Numbered from the stretch's first letter, positions 25,403 to 34,228 are shown. The stretch is DNA of 64,000 bases from Achromobacter deleyi (GCF_016127315.1 NZ_CP065997.1:4836001-4900000); one strand, 5' to 3'. A program made the numbers and translations. Notes: a model not told the origin generated them from the sequence alone.

Positions 25403-25831
25403 ATGATCATCCGCAACGCAGAAGTCGGCGACAGCGCCGATATCGTCGAATTGCTGGCCCAGCTGGGCTATCCGGGCACCCAGGGCTTCGTGCCCGAGAA
25501 GATCGAGCGCCTGTTGGGCCACCGCGACGCCGAGCTGTTGGTGGCCGAGGATGGCGGCCAGTTGCTGGGGTTCATCGGCCTGCATTTCATGGTGCAGTTG
25601 GCGCTGCCGGGCGATTTCTGCCGCATCACCTATTTCTGCGTCAGTGACGCGGCCCGCGGCAGCGGGGTGGGGCGGGCGCTGGAAGAGGCCGCGGCGGCCC
25701 TGGCGCTGGGCCGTGGCTGCGACCGCGTCGAGGTGCATTGCCACGAGCGCCGCGCCGATGCGCACCGCTTCTACTACCGCCAGGGCTATGAAGAGTCGCC
25801 CAAGTACCTGATGAAATCCTGCCGGCCCTGA
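25403..25831 (+). CDS. GNAT-family N-acetyltransferase
   Basis: The 142-residue single-domain GNAT has MIIRNAEVGDSADIVELLAQLGY at the start, strand GFIGLHFMVQ, and the acetyl-CoA motif VSDAARGSGVGRALEEAAAALA (R-G-x-G-x-G/A type). The end, HERRADAHRFYYRQGYEE, is typical of small acetyltransferases that modify amines or hydroxyls of antibiotics and metabolites. It stands alone 80 bp after lysR and may be co-transcribed with it. The substrate cannot be read from sequence. Confidence 0.85.
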   Translation: MIIRNAEVGDSADIVELLAQLGYPGTQGFVPEKIERLLGHRDAELLVAEDGGQLLGFIGLHFMVQLALPGDFCRITYFCVSDAARGSGVGRALEEAAAALALGRGCDRVEVHCHERRADAHRFYYRQGYEESPKYLMKSCRP

Positions 25832-25911
25832 GCGTTCGCGGTCGGCCATGGCGTCGGCGCCCCGCTGTCGTGTAGTCTTGCCCGTTCCAACGACAAGTCC
25901 AAAGGACGGGC

Positions 25912-26706
25912 ATGGAAGAGACAACGCAAGAGACCCCCCGGGACTGGGCGGCGCTGGTCGATGAGCTGAATCGGCTGCTGCGGCTCAAGACCACGGTCAT
26001 CGGCATGAAGCTGTTCGAGGACGAGGCGGCGCTGGCCGGGGTGAAGGGGCTGCGGCGCCCCAAGGCCACGCACACCACCGACCAGGTCGTCGGCATGGCG
26101 GCGCGGCTGGGCTGGACGGTGGGCATCACCGGCGATGACCTGGTCGGATCGCAGTGCCGCGCCGTGATCGGGCTGGGGCCGCAGGACGAGGCCTGGCGCA
26201 GCGGCAAGGAATACGTCGGCGTGTGGCACGCCACCGAGGCCGACGCGCGCGCCCGGCAGGAAGCCCTGTCCTGTGTGCCGGCGGGCAAGTACCGCGCCCT
26301 GGCGGTGTCGCCGCTGGCCTCGGGCCGGCTCGACCCGCCCGACATCTGCCTGGTGTACGCCACGCCGGGGCAGATGATCATCCTGATCAACGGCTTGCAA
26401 TGGAAGCACTACCGGCGCTTCGACTGGAGCGTGGTGGGCGAGACCGCCTGTGCCGATTCCTGGGGGCGGGCGCTGGCCACCGGCGAACCCAGCCTGTCCT
26501 TGCCCTGTTATGCCGAACGCCGCTACGGCGGCGTGCCGGACGAGGAAATGCTGATGGCGTTGCCGCCGCGCTACCTGCCCATGGCGATCGAAGGAATGAA
26601 GGCGCTGTCGGCCAACGGCCTGCGCTATCCAATCCCGCCCTACGGCATCCAGAACGACGTGCGCGCCGGCATGGGCGTGAGCTACGCGCAGCCGCCACGC
26701 GCTTGA
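25912..26706 (+). CDS. DUF169 domain-containing protein
   Basis: The 264-residue soluble protein starts with a helical stretch (LVDELNRLLRLKTTVIGMKLF), followed by an alpha/beta core with three cysteines (residues near 80, 119 and 178, in SQCRAVIGL, ALSCVPAG and ETACADSW) and ends with AIEGMKALSANGLRYPIPPYGIQ. The layout matches DUF169 (COG2043), seen beside metal, CO dehydrogenase or nitrogen genes but not characterised. No partner is visible here. The ribosome site AAAGGACGGGC precedes the ATG. Confidence 0.75.
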   Translation: MEETTQETPRDWAALVDELNRLLRLKTTVIGMKLFEDEAALAGVKGLRRPKATHTTDQVVGMAARLGWTVGITGDDLVGSQCRAVIGLGPQDEAWRSGKEYVGVWHATEADARARQEALSCVPAGKYRALAVSPLASGRLDPPDICLVYATPGQMIILINGLQWKHYRRFDWSVVGETACADSWGRALATGEPSLSLPCYAERRYGGVPDEEMLMALPPRYLPMAIEGMKALSANGLRYPIPPYGIQNDVRAGMGVSYAQPPRA

Positions 26707-26776
26707 GCCGAGGCGGGCTGGGGCGCAGGATAGGCGCCGGCGGCGGGGGCGCCAGCCGGGCACGGCGCGCGGCAGG

Positions 26777-27679
26777 TCAGGCGCCGGCCAGCGCCGCCGC
26801 CAGCGTGCGCGCGGCCGGTCCCAGCGGCTGGTCGATGCGGTGCGCCAGGTAGATCTCGGTGGCGACCTGGCTGCCGCGTCCCAGGCTGCCGGTGGGCAGG
26901 CGCAGCAGGCGGCCCTCGGCCAGATCGCGCTCGACCAGCCACAGCGGCAGCCGGCCCCAGCCGACGCCGGCCAGGATCAGCGCGTGCTTGGTGTCCTGGC
27001 CGCTGACGCGGCAGGTCTGCGGCGACAGCACCGCGAAGTCGCGGCCGGCGCTGAGCGTGGACGGGTCGATCTGCACCACCTGCAGGTGGTCGGCCAGCTC
27101 GGGCGTGGCCAGCGGCGGGCCGTCGGCCACGCGAGCGGCCAGAGGGTGGCTGGCGGCCACCACGGCCACCATTTGCACCGAGGACAGCGCCTGCATCGCG
27201 ATACGCGGATGGCGGAAATGCTCGCCGGCGATGATGCCCAGCTGGTGGCTGCCGTCCAGCAGCGCGGCGATCGGCCCGCCCAGCGGCAGCACCGCGACGC
27301 GGGTGGCCACCGACGGATAGGCCGCCCGCAGGCGGTTCAGCGCGGCGCCGACCTGCGCGATCGGATACAGCGTGTCCACTACCAGCGACAGCTCCAGCTC
27401 GACCCCTTCGCCCAGGCCCTGGGCGCGGGCCCGCATGGCGTCGACCCGCAGCAGGATGTCGCGGGCGTTGGCCAACAGGGCCTGGCCTTCCGGGGTCATG
27501 ACGGGGCGGTGGCCGCCGCGGTCGAACAGCCGCAGGCCCAGCTGGGTTTCCATGTTGGCGATGGCGTGGCTGACGGCCGACTGCACCCGCGCCAGCTGCT
27601 TGGCGGCGGCGCGGAAACTGCCGGTGTCGGCCACGGCGGCGAACACGCGTAGCTGGTCCAGTGTGAGGGCGTCTATCAT
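26777..27679 (-). CDS. LysR-family transcriptional regulator
   Basis: The 300-residue regulator has an HTH at about 5-62 (TLDQLRVFAAVADTGSFRAAAKQLARVQSAVSHAIANMETQLGLRLFDR) and an effector domain (about 90-295). It is divergent from the MFS transporter gene at 27787, with 107 bp between the two starts, so it most likely controls that exporter in response to the exported compound. The unusual RVQSAVS at the recognition-helix start resembles a subgroup with Val rather than Thr/Ser. Confidence 0.85.
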   Translation of the reverse strand: MIDALTLDQLRVFAAVADTGSFRAAAKQLARVQSAVSHAIANMETQLGLRLFDRGGHRPVMTPEGQALLANARDILLRVDAMRARAQGLGEGVELELSLVVDTLYPIAQVGAALNRLRAAYPSVATRVAVLPLGGPIAALLDGSHQLGIIAGEHFRHPRIAMQALSSVQMVAVVAASHPLAARVADGPPLATPELADHLQVVQIDPSTLSAGRDFAVLSPQTCRVSGQDTKHALILAGVGWGRLPLWLVERDLAEGRLLRLPTGSLGRGSQVATEIYLAHRIDQPLGPAARTLAAALAGA

Positions 27680-27689
27680 CGTGCGTGCT

Positions 27690-27745
27690 GATCTATTTTC
27701 GAGATCGGTTCCATCAAAAGATTATCACTTATCAGAATCGGTTCC
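27690..27745. promoter_or_regulatory. Putative LysR control region: GATCT/AGATC inverted repeat and ATCGGTTCC direct repeats
   Basis: GATCT-N7-AGATC (27690-27706) lies just upstream of the LysR start, and ATCGGTTCC occurs twice (27704-27712 and 27737-27745), 33 bp apart, which is close to three helical turns. The region also contains ATTATCACTTATCA. Repeats on one face of the helix fit a tetrameric LysR protein contacting recognition and activation sites. Confidence 0.4.
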
Positions 27746-27786
27746 GGCCGGCATGCTGGCGGCATTGCAAGCGAGGAGAGGCAAGG

Positions 27787-28995
27787 ATGGACAAGGTGGA
27801 GGGCGCGGCGCAGGCCGGCCAGCCGGCGGCGACGCGTTGGGCGGCGGTGCTGGCGATCGTGGGCGCCGGGGTGGTGGCGTCGTTGCAGGTGGGCAAGGTG
27901 ATCATCGCGGCGCCGCTGCTGCGGCGCGACCTGGGGCTGGACCTGGCGTCGATCGGCACGCTGACGGCGGTGTTCTCGATCCTGGGCGTGCTGGGCGGCA
28001 TCGCGGCGGGCGGCGTGATCGCGCGCTTCGGCGCGCGCCGCATGCTGCTGTGCGGCCTGGCGACGGTGGCCGCGGGCACGGCGGCGGGCGCGCTGGCGCC
28101 GGGCTATGGCCTGTTGCTGGCCTCGCGCGTGCTCGAGGGCCTGGGCTTCCTGCTGATCACGGTGGCCGGGCCGGCGGCCTTGCAGCGCCTGGTGCTGCCG
28201 TCCAGCCGCGACCTGGCCTTCGCGCTGTGGAGCTGCTACATGCCGGCGGGCATGGCCATCGCCATGCTGGCCTCGCAGGCCTTTGGCGACTGGCACGCCT
28301 ACTGGTGGTGCGCCGGCGCGGCCGCCGTGATCGCGCTGGGCTGCATCGCCGTGCTGGCGCCGCCCACGCCCGCCGGAGCCGGCCTGTCATGGCGCGGGCT
28401 GCGGCAGGACACGACCGACACGCTGGGCACGGCCGGGCCGATGCTGCTGGCGGCCTCGTTCACGCTCTACAGCCTGATGTTCTTCGCGCTGTTCACCTTC
28501 CTGCCGGTGCTGCTGATGGACAAGCTCGGCCTGCCGCTGGCCACCGCGGGGCAGTACAGCGCCGTGGCCAGCGCCGCCAACATCATCGGCAACCTGGGCG
28601 CGGGCGTGCTGCTGTCGCGCGGCTGGCGCCGCTCGACGCTGATCGCCTGCGCCAGCGCGGCGATGGGCGTGGTGGCGTTGCTGATCTTCCGCTCGGTGTT
28701 CCCGGCGATGCCGACCTTCCTGCTGTGCGTGCTGTTCTCGGCGGTGGGCGGGCTGATCCCGGCGACCCTGCTGGGCACCGCGCCGCTGGTGGCGCCGCGG
28801 CCGGCGCTGACGGCGGCCACGGTCGGGCTGGTGATGATGGGCAGCAACCTGGGGCAGGTGATCGGGCCGGTGACGGTGGGCGGGGTGATCGACCGCTACG
28901 GCTGGGCGCAGGCCTCGCTGATCGTGGCGGCCGCGGCGCTGGGCGGCGTGGCCATCGCCTGGCGCCTGCGGCGGCTGAACGGCGCGCGCCTGTAG
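27787..28995 (+). CDS. Major facilitator superfamily transporter
   Basis: The 402-residue protein starts at ATG 27787 behind a GAGGAGAGG ribosome site; earlier in-frame codons have no such site. About 12 membrane spans are visible, with the MFS motif GGVIARFGARRMLLCG between spans 2 and 3 and an IDRYGW equivalent in the second half. It is probably a proton-driven exporter of the CynX/NimT-like or drug-efflux type. It is divergent from a LysR gene that presumably controls it. Substrate unknown. Confidence 0.85.
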   Translation: MDKVEGAAQAGQPAATRWAAVLAIVGAGVVASLQVGKVIIAAPLLRRDLGLDLASIGTLTAVFSILGVLGGIAAGGVIARFGARRMLLCGLATVAAGTAAGALAPGYGLLLASRVLEGLGFLLITVAGPAALQRLVLPSSRDLAFALWSCYMPAGMAIAMLASQAFGDWHAYWWCAGAAAVIALGCIAVLAPPTPAGAGLSWRGLRQDTTDTLGTAGPMLLAASFTLYSLMFFALFTFLPVLLMDKLGLPLATAGQYSAVASAANIIGNLGAGVLLSRGWRRSTLIACASAAMGVVALLIFRSVFPAMPTFLLCVLFSAVGGLIPATLLGTAPLVAPRPALTAATVGLVMMGSNLGQVIGPVTVGGVIDRYGWAQASLIVAAAALGGVAIAWRLRRLNGARL

Positions 28996-29068
28996 GCGTC
29001 GTCGCCACCCCCGCATCGATTGTCATGCGGGCGGCCTATCATGGAGGCTCGCATCCCGTGGAGTCCCT

Positions 29069-29737
29069 ATGCCTGCGCCTGCCCCGCGCCTGGTCATTTT
29101 CGATTGTGACGGCGTCCTGATCGACAGCGAAATCATCGCCGCGCGCGCCCAGTCGCGCGCGCTGGCCGAACACGGCATCGCCATCACGCCGCAAGAAGCC
29201 GCCCGACGGTTCGCCGGCATCCCCGACGCCGACATGTGGCAGACCCTGCAGGAAGAGAATGCGCGGCCGCTGCCGCCGGACTTCCCGAGCCAGTACGCCG
29301 ACCGCCTGCAGGATACCTTCCGCCAGGAGTTGCGCGCGTTGCCCGGCGTGCACGAGACCCTGGCGGCGCTGCGCCAGCGCGGCATCGAATATTGCGTGGC
29401 CTCCAGCAGCACGCCGCCCAAGCTGGAGGCGGCGCTCAAGCTGGTGGGGCTGTGGGACGCGTTCGCGCCGCATGTGTTCAGCACGGCGCAGGTGGCGCAC
29501 GGCAAGCCGGCGCCGGATGTGTTCCTGTTCGCCGCGCGGCAGATGCGCACGGCCATCCTGGAATGCGTGGTGGTCGAGGACAGCGTGCCGGGTGTGCGCG
29601 CCGCCCGCGCCGCGCGCATGCGCGCGGTGGGCTACATCGGCGCCTCGCACAACGGGCCGGACCAGCGCCAGCGCCTGCTGGACGAAGGCGCCTTCGAGGT
29701 CATCAGCGACCTGCAGCGCCTGTCGGAGATCATCTAG
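29069..29737 (+). CDS. HAD-IA family phosphatase
   Basis: The 222-residue cytoplasmic hydrolase has all HAD motifs: FDCDGVLIDSE (nucleophile Asp12 and acid/base Asp14), VASSSTPPKLEAAL (Ser/Thr motif II), GKPAPDVFLFAA (Lys motif III), and VVEDSVPGV (acidic motif IV). The cap is a small helical insertion typical of subclass IA, related to beta-phosphoglucomutase and to YieH 6-phosphogluconate phosphatase. It stands alone between unrelated genes. The physiological sugar phosphate or other substrate is not evident. Confidence 0.9.
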   Translation: MPAPAPRLVIFDCDGVLIDSEIIAARAQSRALAEHGIAITPQEAARRFAGIPDADMWQTLQEENARPLPPDFPSQYADRLQDTFRQELRALPGVHETLAALRQRGIEYCVASSSTPPKLEAALKLVGLWDAFAPHVFSTAQVAHGKPAPDVFLFAARQMRTAILECVVVEDSVPGVRAARAARMRAVGYIGASHNGPDQRQRLLDEGAFEVISDLQRLSEII

Positions 29738-29803
29738 GACGCGTCATGCGCAGGGGCCGCGGACCCGGCGGGCATGCGCATGTCCGCCGCGGCGATGCCC
29801 GCA

Positions 29804-30187
29804 TCAACGACTCTTGGCGATCACGCCGGTCATGTATTCGTTCAGGTCGCGGAAATCCTTGACCGTCCAGGCGTGCGGCGGCACTTTCACGCCGTTCTCG
29901 CGCAGCGTCTTGGGAATCAGGTCGCCATTGGGACGGAGGATGACCGACGACACGATGACGCCCGGATAGTCGATCAGCCGCTTCCTGAACGCGGCGGTGG
30001 TGAGGTCTGGGGTGGGCGGATTGCTTTTCCTGGCCAAGGGCCCGGTGCCCTTGATGTCCGCGCCGTGGCACATGGCGCAGCGCTGCTGGAAGAGGTTCTT
30101 GCCGTTGATGTTCTCGGCACAGGCAAGCGGTGTTTGCAGCAGCGCGGAAAATCCCAGCGCGGCGATGAATGCTGTTCTTGTTTTCAT
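29804..30187 (-). CDS. Periplasmic monohaem cytochrome c
   Basis: The 127-residue precursor starts at ATG 30187 and has a signal peptide (about 1-24, ending ACA). The haem site is CAMCH (Cys37, Cys40, His41) in a short class I-type fold. MTGVIAKSR at the end contains a candidate distal Met ligand. It resembles small soluble cytochromes donated to oxidases or dehydrogenases, but no partner gene is adjacent. Its upstream region is unusual: a 15-copy heptanucleotide repeat lies about 150 bp before the start codon, so expression might vary by repeat number. Confidence 0.85.
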   Translation of the reverse strand: MKTRTAFIAALGFSALLQTPLACAENINGKNLFQQRCAMCHGADIKGTGPLARKSNPPTPDLTTAAFRKRLIDYPGVIVSSVILRPNGDLIPKTLRENGVKVPPHAWTVKDFRDLNEYMTGVIAKSR

Positions 30188-30337
30188 GTACTCGTGTTGT
30201 CTCGATCGGCGTCCAGGCCGGGCGCCCGGGCGGCGCCTGGGCATGCCCGCTTGCCGCCATGGCGGCCAAGCCGATGTGGATCCTGGAAGGCGCGGAAAAA
30301 ATTCGCCTCGCATTCTAGAGCGTGCCAGCGTCAGTCT

Positions 30338-30449
30338 GCCGAACGCCGAACGCCGAACGCCGAACGCCGAACGCCGAACGCCGAACGCCGAACGCCGAAC
30401 GCCGAACGCCGAACGCCGAACGCCGAACGCCGAACGCCGAACGCTGAAC
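30338..30449. repeat. Heptanucleotide tandem repeat GCCGAAC, 15 perfect copies plus one variant
   Basis: Fifteen perfect GCCGAAC units run from 30338 to 30442 and a sixteenth has one substitution (GCTGAAC, 30443-30449). It lies in the 330-bp gap 30188-30517 between the stop of the DMT exporter gene and the cytochrome c start, both on the minus strand; the rest of this gap shows only GC-rich sequence and no gene. The unit contains no stop codon in any of the six frames, so overlapping open frames here are an artefact. Such long perfect heptamer tracts slip readily during replication. Confidence 0.97.
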
Positions 30450-30517
30450 GCCGGCCGCCGAGCCCGCGCCGCAACCTTCGGCCGCCAGGCGTCGGCCGGT
30501 TGGCGGCCGAGATGCGC

Positions 30518-31471
30518 TTAAGCGGGCAGCGGCTCGGGCTTCACCCGCACCGCGCTCAGCACGCCGATCATCAGCAGGGCGATGCCGGCCAGCGTCAGCG
30601 GCTGCGGCATGCTGCCGCGCAGGATGAAGGCGTAGGCCAGCGCAGCCAGCGTTTCGAACACGATCAGTTGCCCGACCAGCGCCGTCGGCAGGCGCTGGCT
30701 GGCTTCGTTCCAGCACAGCGTGCCGAGCCACGAGGAGAACAGGCCGATGATGATCATCAGGCCCAGGAACACGTCGGGGCGCGGCCCCAGCGGCATGGCG
30801 AAGTCGCTGCCGGTGGCGGCCATGCCGGCCCACAGCAGGCCGTAGCCGGCCAGCGCCAGCGGCAGGGTCGCCACGCCCTGGGCGGTGGCCCAGGTGCGCG
30901 GGCTGCGGCCCGGATGGTTGCGCAGCCAGTCGGCGTTGCGCAGCGGATACCAGGTCCAGCAGGCGACCGCGGCCAGCGCCAGCACCGCGCCGATGGCGTA
31001 GCGCGACAGGTCGGCGTCGGCCTCCTGGCGCAGCGCCTGCAGTTCCACCTGGTTGACGCAGGCGATGCCCAGCGCGATCAGCACCAGCGAGGGCGCCAGC
31101 CGCTTCCACGGCAGGCGGCCGTCGCGGCGCGCGTTGCGCAGGTTGGCGCAGATGGCGATCACCACCGGCAGCGTGCCGATGATCATGGTCGGCACCGGGC
31201 CGCCGGCGCGCTGGATGGCGCTGGCCAGGCACAGGTAGTACAGCAGGTTGCCGATGGCCGCCAGCTTGAGCGCCTCGATCCAGTCGGCGCGGCCGAGCTG
31301 GCGCAGCGCCTTGCGGTCCAGCCAGGCCAGCGGCATGGCGATCAGGCCGAACGCCAGGTAGCGCGCCACCGATTGCAGGGCGGCGGGGTATTCGGGCAGC
31401 AGCAAGGGGCCGACGAATACCAGCCCCCACATCAAGCCGGCCGCCAGGGCGTAAGAGGTTCCTGCCCACAT
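30518..31471 (-). CDS. EamA/DMT-superfamily transporter (10 TM)
   Basis: The 317-residue integral membrane protein has about ten spans forming two EamA repeats (the first from the Met to about 130, the second from about 165 to 300). Loop patterns such as MPLAWLDRK and QLIVFETLAALAYAFILRGS match DMT exporters, which often export amino acids or other metabolites. It lies downstream of the AraC gene on the same strand (91 bp gap), so the AraC protein is the likely regulator. The substrate is not evident. A signal of its end is its short, charged tail VRVKPEPLPA. Confidence 0.85.
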   Translation of the reverse strand: MWAGTSYALAAGLMWGLVFVGPLLLPEYPAALQSVARYLAFGLIAMPLAWLDRKALRQLGRADWIEALKLAAIGNLLYYLCLASAIQRAGGPVPTMIIGTLPVVIAICANLRNARRDGRLPWKRLAPSLVLIALGIACVNQVELQALRQEADADLSRYAIGAVLALAAVACWTWYPLRNADWLRNHPGRSPRTWATAQGVATLPLALAGYGLLWAGMAATGSDFAMPLGPRPDVFLGLMIIIGLFSSWLGTLCWNEASQRLPTALVGQLIVFETLAALAYAFILRGSMPQPLTLAGIALLMIGVLSAVRVKPEPLPA

Positions 31472-31562
31472 AGCTGTGTTCCCATCACGAATTCAACAGA
31501 GGGGCCAGTCTAGTGACGGCCATGGCGGCCGGTCTTGTACCAGATTGCTGCAGGGCGGCGGT

Positions 31563-32453
31563 TCAGGCGCGCACTTGCTTCTGGTAGCGGGCGGGTGTGA
31601 CGCCGTAGCGGCGGGTGAAGGCGCGGGTCAGGTGGGCCTGGTCGGTCAGGCCGGCGGCCAGCGCGGTCTGGGCCGGCGTTTCGCCCGCGGCCAGCAGGCG
31701 CTTGGCCTCGAACAGGCGCAGCGCCATCAGCGTCTGCTGCGGCGTGGCGTGGTACTGCGCCTGGAAGCTGCGCAGGAAGTGGAACGGGCTGAGTCCGGCC
31801 ACCTCGGCCAGTTCCTCGAGCGTCAGGCGTCGCGCCAGGTTGGCGCGCAGGTAGTCGATGACGCGGCCGAAGCGCGGCGCGCCTTCGGGGCGCGGCGGCC
31901 GCGGCACGCGGGCGTGGCGGCGGAATTCGGCCAGCAGCGCGTGCAGGGCGCTGTCGAACGCCAGCGGTTCGCGCGCCTGCCACAGCGCGTCCAGCAGGGC
32001 GGTGACGCGTTGCGCGCTGGCGGCGTCGTGGCTGACCGCGCAGTCGAACCACCAATCGGCCTCGCCGGCCACCTGCGCGACCACGGCGGGATCGATGTAG
32101 GCCATGCGGTAGCGCCAGCCGCCTTCGGTTTCGGCGCGGCCGGTATGCAGTTCGTCGGGATTCATCCGCACCACCGAGCCCGGCGGCGCCAGATGCTCGG
32201 CGCCGCGGTAGCGGAAGCGTTCCACGCCGGTCTCGATGGCGCCAAGGCCGAAGGCCTCGTGGGTGTGCGGCTCGAAGGCGTGGCGGATGATGTGGGCGCG
32301 GTACAGCTCGATGCCTGGCCGGTGCGCCGGACGTCGGAATTCGGCGCGGTCATTGGGATGGTCGAAAGCCTGCGGCACGCCCGCGATCAGCGGTTCGGGG
32401 CGCGCGTCGGGGGCGACAGGGACGCCGCCGGCGGAAGGCAGGAATGAGGCCAT
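31563..32453 (-). CDS. AraC-family regulator with cupin-like sensor domain
   Basis: The 296-residue protein has an N-terminal AraC-type ligand-binding cupin (about 45-150: HEAFGLGAIETGVERFRYRGAEHLAPPGSVVRMNPDELH) and a C-terminal double helix-turn-helix (about 195-295: LTLEELAEVAGLSPFHFLRSFQAQYHATPQQTLMALRLFEAKRLL, then AGLTDQAHLTRAFTRRYGVTPARYQ). This subgroup commonly controls adjacent exporters of the LysE/DMT type. The DMT gene lies directly downstream, so the pair probably senses and exports one compound. Confidence 0.85.
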   Translation of the reverse strand: MASFLPSAGGVPVAPDARPEPLIAGVPQAFDHPNDRAEFRRPAHRPGIELYRAHIIRHAFEPHTHEAFGLGAIETGVERFRYRGAEHLAPPGSVVRMNPDELHTGRAETEGGWRYRMAYIDPAVVAQVAGEADWWFDCAVSHDAASAQRVTALLDALWQAREPLAFDSALHALLAEFRRHARVPRPPRPEGAPRFGRVIDYLRANLARRLTLEELAEVAGLSPFHFLRSFQAQYHATPQQTLMALRLFEAKRLLAAGETPAQTALAAGLTDQAHLTRAFTRRYGVTPARYQKQVRA

Positions 32454-32490
32454 GGCGGAATTTAAGCACGTTCGGCGGCGCCGCGCCGGC

Positions 32491-33783
32491 CTATCCCGCC
32501 GTCCGCATGGCCGCGGCGCGCGCCAGCAGCATCTCGCGCTCGCGGTCGTTGCGCGTCATGCCGGCGGCGCGCTCGAATTCCGCCAGCGCCTCGGCGTGAC
32601 GGCCGAGCTTGGCCAGCAGGTCGCCGCGCACGCTCGGCAGCCAGTGATAGTTGGCCAGCGCCGGATCGCGCGCCAGTTCGTCGGCCAGGTCCAGGCCGGC
32701 CTGGGGCCCGAACGCCATGCCCACGGCCACCGCGCGGTTCAGTTCCACCACCGGCGACGGCATGGCTTGCGCCAGCGCGTCGTACAGCGCCACGATGCGC
32801 GGCCAGTCGGTGTCCTGCGGCTGCCGCGCCCGCGCATGGCAGGCGGCCAAGCCGGCCTGCAGCGCATACGGGCCGCTGGCGCCGCCCAGGCTTTCGGCGC
32901 GTTCCAGCGCCGCCAGGCCGCGCCGGATCAGCAGCGTGTCCCAGCGGCCGCGATCCTGTTCCAGCAGCAGCACGGGACGGCCCTCGGCGTCGCTGCGGGC
33001 ATGCAGGCGCGAGGCCTGCAATTCCATCAGCGCCACCAGCCCGTGGACTTCGCTGTCGCCGGGCGTCAGCTGCGCCAGGATGCGGCCCAGCCGTAGCGCC
33101 TCGTCGCACAGCGCCGGCCGCATCCAGTCCTGGCCGGAGGTGGCGGCATAGCCTTCGTTGAAGATCAGGTAGATCACTTCCAGCACCGAGGCCAGCCGCG
33201 CCGCGCGCTCCTGCGGCCCGGGCACCTCGAACGGCACGCGCGCCGCGGTCAGGCTGCGCTTGGCCCGCACGATGCGCTGCGCGATGGTGGATTCCGAGGC
33301 CAGGAAGGCACGCGCGATCTCAGCGGTGGACAGCCCGCCCAGCAGGCGCAGCGTCAGCGCCACGCGCGCCTCGGTCGACAGCAGCGGATGGCAGGCGGTG
33401 AACACCAGCCGCAGCAGGTCGTCGCCGATATCGTCCTGGCGCGCGGCGTCCAGCGCCTCGACGAAGTCGGGCTCGACGTCGGCCTGCAGCGCTTCGAGCT
33501 CATGCCCGATCTGCTCATGCTTGCGGCGGTGGATCGCGTCCAGCCGCAGGCGGTCGCGCGCGCGGTTCTTCGCGGTGGTCATGAGCCACGCTCCCGGGTT
33601 GTCCGGCACGCCGGTGGCCGGCCAGCGCTCCAGCGCGGCCACCAGCGCGTCCTGGGCCAGTTCCTCGGCCAGGCCGACATCGCGCACCAGCCGCGCGACG
33701 CCGGCGATGACGCTGGCGGCCTCGATGCGCCAGACGGCTTCGATGGCGCGGTGGGTTGCCGCCGATCCGGCCGCCGCGGTCAT
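32491..33783 (-). CDS. ECF-type RNA polymerase sigma factor with TPR-like C-terminus (ECF42)
   Basis: The 430-residue protein has sigma region 2 at about 15-85 (LVRDVGLAEELAQDALVAALERWP, NPGAWLMTTAKNRARDRLR), region 4 at about 125-180 (LLRLVFTACHPLLSTEARVALTLRLLGGLSTAEIARAFLASESTIAQRIVRAKR), and a long helical tail (about 185-430). Such large sigma factors with a C-terminal TPR-like extension and no anti-sigma factor are the ECF42 group, always beside YciI/DGPF proteins, exactly as here. The tail is thought to control activity. The VOC gene overlaps its start (ATGA), upstream on the same strand. Confidence 0.9.
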   Translation of the reverse strand: MTAAAGSAATHRAIEAVWRIEAASVIAGVARLVRDVGLAEELAQDALVAALERWPATGVPDNPGAWLMTTAKNRARDRLRLDAIHRRKHEQIGHELEALQADVEPDFVEALDAARQDDIGDDLLRLVFTACHPLLSTEARVALTLRLLGGLSTAEIARAFLASESTIAQRIVRAKRSLTAARVPFEVPGPQERAARLASVLEVIYLIFNEGYAATSGQDWMRPALCDEALRLGRILAQLTPGDSEVHGLVALMELQASRLHARSDAEGRPVLLLEQDRGRWDTLLIRRGLAALERAESLGGASGPYALQAGLAACHARARQPQDTDWPRIVALYDALAQAMPSPVVELNRAVAVGMAFGPQAGLDLADELARDPALANYHWLPSVRGDLLAKLGRHAEALAEFERAAGMTRNDREREMLLARAAAMRTAG

Positions 33784-34187
33784 GCTTGCGGCGTCGCGCC
33801 GGGTTCCATGTAGAACACTTCCCAGATGTGGCCGTCCAGGTCATCGAAGCCGTGTCCGTACATGAAGCCATGGTCCTGCGGCGGGCGCGGCGCGCTGCCG
33901 CCCGCCGCCTTGGCGCGCGCGACCAGGTCGTCGACTTCGGCGCGGCTTTCGCAGGACAGCGCGATCAGGGATTCGGTGGCGCCCTTGGCATCGACGATGG
34001 GTTTGTTCGTGAAGCCCTGGAAGAAATCCTTCACCAGCAGCATGACGTAGATGTTGTCGCCGACGACCATGCAGGCGCCCTGGTCGTTGGTGAATTGCGG
34101 ATTGAAGCTGAACCCCAGGCTCTTGAAGAAGGCCTGCGATTTCGCCATGTCGGCGATGGGGAGGTTGACGAAGATCTGCTTGTGCAT
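33780..34187 (-). CDS. VOC-family (glyoxalase/bleomycin resistance-like) protein
   Basis: The 135-residue protein has two beta-alpha-beta-beta-beta repeats: QIFVNLPIADMAKSQAFFKSLGFSFNPQFTN, then SCESRAEVDDLVARAKAAGGSAPRP and FDDLDGHIWEVFYMEPG. The C-terminal Glu of GHIWEVF is a usual metal ligand. It starts at ATG 34187 and its stop overlaps the sigma-factor start, so both are translated together. Small VOC genes linked to ECF42 sigma factors are common, but the reaction is not known. Confidence 0.85.
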   Translation of the reverse strand: MHKQIFVNLPIADMAKSQAFFKSLGFSFNPQFTNDQGACMVVGDNIYVMLLVKDFFQGFTNKPIVDAKGATESLIALSCESRAEVDDLVARAKAAGGSAPRPPQDHGFMYGHGFDDLDGHIWEVFYMEPGATPQA

Positions 34188-34228
34188 GATGGGTCTCGTG
34201 GCGGGCGTCGTTGAGCGGATGGCGCGGC

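Noticed and set aside
30338..30449. CRISPR array
   Set aside because: The repeats are 7 bp, directly abutting and without spacers, and no cas gene is near.
30315..31469. Protein-coding repeat (SAFGVRR or NAERRTP type) across the heptamer tract
   Set aside because: The GCCGAAC unit has no stop in any frame, so open frames through it are automatic. None connects to a recognisable domain, and the exporter frame stops at 30518 before the tract.
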